Below the pieces are notes generated by a model. That model was not told the DNA's origin. It saw nothing but the letters and a program-made list of their open reading frames with translations, and made no database searches. Positions 58,301 to 64,000 of a DNA stretch of 64,000 nucleotides are shown piece after piece; positions within the stretch are counted from its first letter, which is position 1, and each line of letters opens with the position of its first letter. A program made the translations under genes and the position numbers. The stretch lies in the NCBI RefSeq assembly GCF_025698545.1, contig NC_068569.1:3224001-3288000 (forward strand), given 5' to 3'. The stretch comes from Gossypium raimondii. Its lineage: Eukaryota > Streptophyta > Magnoliopsida > Malvales > Malvaceae.

Positions 58301-59961
58301 ACCCATGGAGTGTATGAAGAAGGGATCGATGAGATATGTAGAATAATCCATGACAATGGAGGTCAAGTGTACATGGATGGGGCTAACATGAATGCCCAGG
58401 TCTTTTTTTTCTTCCAACTTATTTAACACTTTTTACTTGTTCTACTTGTATAATGTAAAGAAATCGTTTTTTCGGGTCACAGGTTGGTTTGACAAGTCCG
58501 GGTTTTATTGGAGCAGATGTTTGCCATCTGAATCTCCACAAAACCTTCTGCATTCCACATGGAGGTGGTGGACCTGGCATGGGACCTATTGGTGTCAAGA
58601 AGCATTTGGCACCCTTTTTGCCTTCACATCCAGTGGTATATACTCCCTGAGACATGCATATTATGGATATTTAAGCATCCCTATGAAACTGTATCGTTCA
58701 CCTATTGTTACCAATGCTGATTTTCTATTAATCATACTGTTAGGTATCAACTGGAGGTATCCCAGCCCCTGACAAATCACACCCTCTTGGTACCATTTCT
58801 GCTGCACCTTGGGGCTCTGCACTTATCTTGCCGATATCATACACTTACATAGCCATGATGGGGTCAAAGGGACTGACTGACGCTTCAAAGATAGCTATTC
58901 TGAATGCAAACTACATGGCAAAACGGTTGGAGGTACCTACCTTGTTTTCCTTGGAACTATGTGCTTACAATCATCTCAGTCTTCACATTTGTATCTCTTT
59001 TTGTGATTGATTTCGTGTTTCCAGAACTACTACCCCGTTCTTTTCCGTGGTGTCAATGGAACAGTTGCTCATGAATTCATTGTGGACTTAAGAGGATTTA
59101 AGGTAGTCAAAGTAGAATAGTTTTTCAACTTTCCACTCTTTTAGCCTTTTGTTTGTTTCCATGACTGATTGCAAGTCGCCATTGTTGCAGAACACCGCTG
59201 GAATAGAACCTGAAGATGTTGCTAAACGTCTTATGGACTATGGATTCCATGGTCCTACAATGTCATGGCCTGTTCCAGGCACACTCATGATTGAACCCAC
59301 TGAAAGTGAAAGCAAGGTATATGATTCACCAAATATCTTTCCGCCTAACAACATCCGATATTCCTCCTCTCTCTCACACACGTCCGTGTTCACTATCTTG
59401 TACAGGCGGAGCTCGATAGGTTCTGTGATGCTCTCATCTCCATTAGGGAAGAAATTGCTCAGATTGAGAATGGAAAAGCTGATATCCACAACAATGTTCT
59501 GAAGGTGAAATGGCTCTTCAATACCCCATATTTTCTCTCTTTTCTTTCTTATATGACAATAAGCTAAGCATTATGCATAAAATATGCACATGCAGGGAGC
59601 TCCTCATCCACCATCTTTGCTCATGGGTGATGCATGGACAAAGCCATATACACGTGAATACGCCGCTTTCCCTGCTTCCTGGCTTCGTACTGCTAAGTTC
59701 TGGCCTACTACAGGTGTGTATGACACCATCATCATTACTTGCGTTGTTGCTTTCTTCAATATTTTCATCATCATGAAATTGAAGCATCATATTGAGCATG
59801 AATCTGCATGCATGTTTATTCTTTAGCATGCTTAGTTATACTAACAACTTTACATTGGTGTATCAGGACGTGTTGACAATGTATATGGTGATCGCAACCT
59901 CATTTGCACCCTTCTCCCAGTGTCGCAGATGGTTGAAGAAGAGGCGGCAGCCAACGCGTAA
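55398..59961 (+). CDS. GLDP: Glycine dehydrogenase (decarboxylating), P-protein, mitochondrial
   Basis: Fifteen exons encode 1050 residues (Arabidopsis GLDP1 is 1037). Exons: 55398-56645, 56791-57036, 57120-57197, 57288-57388, 57473-57668, 57777-57902, 58016-58201, 58286-58399, 58483-58635, 58744-58932, 59025-59102, 59191-59316, 59406-59504, 59596-59713 and 59867-59961. It is the pyridoxal-phosphate subunit of the glycine cleavage complex, which decarboxylates glycine in the mitochondrial matrix during photorespiration. The Arg-rich N-terminus ([17 protein letters not shown]) fits a mitochondrial presequence. The PLP lysine is Lys785 in [18 protein letters not shown]. Other signatures are [22 protein letters not shown] and [20 protein letters not shown]-like. 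Frame is kept through every junction. The intron after exon 5 has a GC donor (CAG|GCAAAT). IFNMYHTEH has Met where Arabidopsis has Lys, at the exon 4/5 junction. Confidence 0.97.
57669..57776 (+). other. GC-AG intron of the glycine decarboxylase gene
   Basis: The conserved [11 protein letters not shown] junction requires splicing after CAG at 57668. The next bases are GCAAAT, not GT, and the acceptor is TTATTAG at 57776. The donor is a GC-type variant; no alternative GT keeps the frame. Confidence 0.85.
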
Positions 59962-61093
59962 TCGTTGAATCTGTGTATCTCTGCAGCCCTTGATCTGATA
60001 TTCATCTATCACAAACATGGAAGTTGAAACCAACATTTTATTGTCCATCAGAAGAAGAAAAGGAAAAAAGGAAAAATACCCATCGTCTCTTTCTGGCTCA
60101 TGTACATAAACTATCCACCATTTGCATATATGCTCTCAGCTACAGCTGTGACTGTTTTATACTTAATTATCTGCTTTAGTAACAATATTGTTGCTAATTG
60201 CAACTTAATCGCTGTAATTATCGTTGCTCTACTTTGTATCTCTTGGAAGTTGAACTTCAGTTTTATTCCAATAAAAATATTGTCAATCAAGAAATATCTT
60301 TTGTGCAAGTAGAACTAAAATAATGGGTAATATGGCTTGGTTTATAGTTTTGTTTGTTGCTTTCGATATTTTATGAGATCAATGAAATGTCTTAACTTTA
60401 GATCCCTCACTTAAAATTTTATTTATCAGAAATTTAAATAAAGTTAATTTTTTATAATTTGAGGTGGATGATATATTTTAGGAAGATATAATTCAGATTT
60501 TTATCTATTAAATTTGTCATTAAATTGCTCATCTAAATATCAGAAATAACAAAAGTCATCTTTATTTCAACAATTTATTTGCAATAAATTAACATAAATC
60601 AATGGTACAAAGTTTTTGTATTTGTTAATAATTTGATTAATTTTTTAACTTTTATAAACTACAATGATCAAATTTTAATAAATTAATGTAAAATAATTTT
60701 TTTATTTTTATAAAGTAAAGAGTTAAAGATTTATAGATAGATTGTGTCAACTGAGTTTTAATTTGGTTGATACTAATATTATTATCAATCTAAGAGGACG
60801 TGAGTGTGAGCGCATTGAAACGCATTTAAGGAAGGGTTATGTGTAGTTTTATATTTTTTTTTATAAAAAATAATTAATTACACAAATAGGGTAAAAAACA
60901 AATTGATTACGAAAATGGGGTGTTTGGTACAGTAAATTTGGGGTCCACTTGATATATTGGAGCGCAACCAATGACTTTCCCTTTTTTTTTAAATCTAACA
61001 AGAAAAAAAAACATGAAAAAGTGAAAAAAAAATATTTTTTTAATTGGTGTCGTCAATGTGCCAAGTTGTACCTCCTAGTTAAATAAAAAATAT
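59962..61093. other. 3' flank of GLDP and AT-rich intergenic DNA
   Basis: About 300 bases of probable 3' UTR, then AT-rich sequence. Bases 60745-60845 carry the dispersed repeat also seen near 33565-33680. No gene. Confidence 0.5.
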
Positions 61094-61532
61094 TTAATGG
61101 TGTAAAAAGTCTTCAAAATTTTTCAAAAAAAGTAATTAATCTCTTTTTTTTACATTCAATTTGGTATTTGAACTGTCAAAACTCTGTAAAATGATCCTTT
61201 GACCGACATTGACCGTTAATTTTTAACGGTCTAGATGATGTGACAGATAAAATGGCCCATTGACAACGTTGGTCGTTAATTTTTAACGGTTAAGATGATA
61301 TGACATTAATGTCATCAACAGTACACATGGCATCCGAGGTGGCATATTAGTTGGCAAAAACAAAACAAAAAAAAGTCAAAATTATCTGTCACATCATCTT
61401 TTAACGGTCAACATCGCCAATGAGCCATTTTACTGAGTTTTTGGTAGTTGAAGTGCCCAATTGAATGTAAAAAAATGCAGGTGGTTAATTGCTTTCTTTG
61501 AAAAAAATTAATGGCTTTTTACACCGTTAAGC
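61094..61532. mobile_element. MITE-like inverted-repeat element, family A copy 2
   Basis: The left end TTAATGGTGTAAAAAGTCTTC is mirrored at the right by GGCTTTTTACACCGTTAAGCC. The interior repeats GACCGTTAATTTTTAACGGT-like palindromes. It shares its plan and terminal sequences with the copy at 33922-34546. No coding sequence. Confidence 0.7.
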
Positions 61533-62807
61533 CAATAAAAAAACACTCTTATTTTAGGGATTAAATATAGGGAAAATACATTGAATGTACGAAAAAAATT
61601 TAGGGTATTAAATGCATGGAAAAGGTTATTGCCTTGTGTAACCACAAATTAGTTTTTTTTTTTTTTGCTATCAAAACTTTTTTAAAATTGATCGCTGTTA
61701 ATGTATTAAGCGGTATAAAAAATGTGTTGCTAATGTATCAGATACTTAAAACTACTATAAAAACATTTCATTTTGTAAGATAATTGTTTTCACCCTGTTT
61801 TAATAATTAATTAATCTTTTAATATTTATTTTATAAAAAATATAATAATTTTACATATTATATTCCTTGCTTAAAAAGAAAACCAAAACGGAGGAAAGTT
61901 AGAATTAGGAGTTTACTTAAAAATGAGATTCAGCAAAAATTTCCAAAATCAAGAAAATCGATTTCCTTATTCAAAGTCTTCTGCTTCAGTCAAAATCCAG
62001 TTGGCTATTTATGTTGTTTGCATTAGCACAGTTCATTGCCAGCTCTATTTATGTCCTGTGCAGAGATACTTGTGGCACAGTCAATGTCACTGCTACTCTG
62101 CTAGATTCTTGCCAGCTTTCCTTCTCCTTTTTGTGCATGGAAGAGATTAAAATAAAATAAATATTATGATTCCAATACCAATTCTGTTACGTTTTACCCA
62201 TATTCTCAACCATTTTAGGGACTAGAGATGAATATAATTTTGTTATTACATTAATTTATACTTTTATAAAAATTAAAGAGATTGTATAAATAATTTTTTT
62301 ATTTTTACCACTATCAACCTCTGTCTTTATCCCTGCCGTTGGCTAATATAACTATAATTAAAGATTAATAGATTAACTCTTAATTCGATTAATATAAATA
62401 TTATTGTCAATACAGCAGGATGTAAGTTCGAGTTTAAATCTATTAATGATAAAATTTTCTATAACCTATTTGACATCATTACTTAGAATTGTACCAGATT
62501 CTAATGGATGAACATAAAACCATAAACAGATTGACAGAAATGTTGGTAATAAGATTTACTTACAGGTTAGTTTACACTTCAATCTTTAGAACAGTGTTGC
62601 TTAGCCAAACATCAGCCTGTATTGATTTAGTAAATTTCTATCAAAGTGGACAGTTGAAAATCTCAACTGCTAAAAATAACCAGACAAACAAAGAGGATAA
62701 GAAGCTTATTAGGTTTTAATCCACTACTCTTTTTCATTTTTTTGCCAATTAATAATTTCTATTTAAAATTCTCAGACTGTAGAAGAATATTTGACAAATT
62801 TATCCAA
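61533..62807. other. Intergenic AT-rich DNA
   Basis: No supportable gene. Frames at 61923-62150 and 62489-62719 have no recognisable features. A degenerate copy of the dispersed repeat lies at about 62380-62460. Confidence 0.45.
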
Positions 62808-63278
62808 AGGTGTTCATGTTTGGATCGAGCCTAAGTAAGATATCAACATATTTATGCTTATTCAAGTTCGATTCAACCCGAAATATGAGCATAAAATTTT
62901 ATCTAAATTCATCAATATTTACAAAAGATTAATCCAAACCTAGTTTAGGCCCGTTTCTATTATTTTAATTTAATATTTTTAATTTATTAACCTTTTTATA
63001 TAGTCATCTTAATATTATTTTAATGTTTACATTATAGTAGTATTATATATTTATCATACATTTATTTTTAATTCATTATAAATTACATAGTATACAAAAA
63101 TAATATAAAATATTATAAATTTAAAAAGATCGAGCTTGGTCTTAAATGTTTAAGCCTAAACTAAGTCCATATTTTAAATGAGTCTAACTTTTTACAGGTT
63201 TAATAGTTTTACTAAAACTATTTCAAATTTTGAGCTAACGTTGAGTTTAAAGGGATAGTTCTAACTCATGTACAGATG
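62808..63278. mobile_element. Degenerate relative of the 24360 MITE family
   Basis: Begins AGGTGTTCATG, close to the AGGTGCTCATG of the intact copy. It contains AAATATGAGCATAAAATTTT, matching AAATATGAGCCTAAAATTTT in the intact copy. It has an AT-rich middle and ends near CTCATGTACAGATGTA. Arms have drifted to A/T, indicating age. Confidence 0.6.
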
Positions 63279-64000
63279 TAGCAGTAATTAATTCATTAAA
63301 ACGTCTTAACCAGGCACGTGTTCGAGTACTATAGGCTTAGATAATTCTACTGTATTTGGACATCGGAGGCAAAAAAAGCTTATCCATTATCCAGGAATTG
63401 GAACTGTACCGCTTAAAAAGGTTGTAATTTCAGAATATGGAAAGTTACCTTTAAGCTTGGGTGGGTGGTGGATGTTGGACTTTAATTCCCTATTTATGTC
63501 CTAAAATGTTTATGTTCCTTTTCCACTTTTTGTAGACACCCCCAAAAGATACAAATATATCAACTCTAAACCCTAAATTTATAAGAACAAAACCATGAAC
63601 CCCAATAAATCATAAATTTATTTTTGTTTCTGTAAAACAAACCATTGTTCTAATTATTATGTTTTAAATGTCTAATAAAAGAATTAGATAATGAGGAAAA
63701 AAAAAGTATGAGTCAAATATACAAATGTTCACTTAATTATGTCCGCATTCTTATTTTATTACTCATTAAATTGATAATAGAAATAATGGTGTGACTTTTG
63801 TTAATTAATATAATAATAGATTTAGTCTTAATACTAATCTATTTTATCAATTTCATCTTAATTCTAAACAATTTAATAAATTTAATCGAGTTATTTTACA
63901 CCCAAATAAAAATACAAATCTTTCAATACTCATACCTCTTCAGCCAAACGAGGGAAGATGGGATATGGGTACCTCTTCTTTCTTTGTTTTTCTTTTTTTT
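63279..64000. other. Intergenic AT-rich DNA to the window end
   Basis: No gene, RNA or transposon end could be supported. The final bases are T-rich. Confidence 0.5.

Noticed and set aside
61923-62719. Two short frames in the right intergenic region
   Set aside because: No domain, no promoter, AT-rich context; not supportable as genes.

Overview
This is a window of plant nuclear DNA, most likely cotton (Gossypium, Malvaceae). It is AT-rich, its genes have many GT-AG introns, and its proteins are plant-specific (CC-type glutaredoxin, INDETERMINATE-domain factor, B-class GATA factor, chloroplast sulfolipid synthase). The plant-mobile-domain Mutator element and the solo LTR are of types I recall as abundant in Gossypium. 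The genus call is inference; no database was searched.

Layout, left to right: a CC-type glutaredoxin (827-1291, +); a two-exon plasma-membrane-type adenine nucleotide carrier (3894-7504, -); a 4.2-kb Mutator-like transposon with a 9-10 bp target duplication, holding a truncated transposase and a decayed plant-mobile-domain gene (8711-12881); an IDD zinc-finger factor (16108-18128, +); a seven-exon alpha/beta hydrolase (19287-21242, +); SQD1, UDP-sulfoquinovose synthase (21832-23653, -, with a probable 5' leader exon); a MITE in the SQD1 upstream region (24360-24792); an intronless sphingolipid delta-8 desaturase (25873-27216, +); an NDR1/HIN1-like LEA_2 membrane protein (29075-29899, -); a short Mutator derivative (32534-33411); a ZIP metal transporter of the IRT3/ZIP4 type (35719-36976, +); an unrecognised acidic protein (38484-38990, +); a solo LTR (41058-42470); a GNC/CGA1-type GATA factor (45435-46633, +); a MITE (47928-48331); a broken Ty1/copia retrotransposon (48878-53564); and a 15-exon mitochondrial glycine decarboxylase P-protein (55398-59961, +). 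The last 4 kb hold only degenerate repeats.

The genes form no pathway cluster; this is ordinary euchromatin with single genes separated by transposon debris. The most informative regulatory observations are two perfect zinc-deficiency elements (RTGTCGACAY) upstream of the ZIP gene, and three P1BS phosphate-starvation motifs (GNATATNC) in the interval upstream of SQD1, split by a young-looking MITE. I found no wholly new biological system. The most unusual structure is the pair of related Mutator elements: a plant-mobile-domain gene is packaged with a transposase remnant, and a short derivative keeps that gene's promoter.
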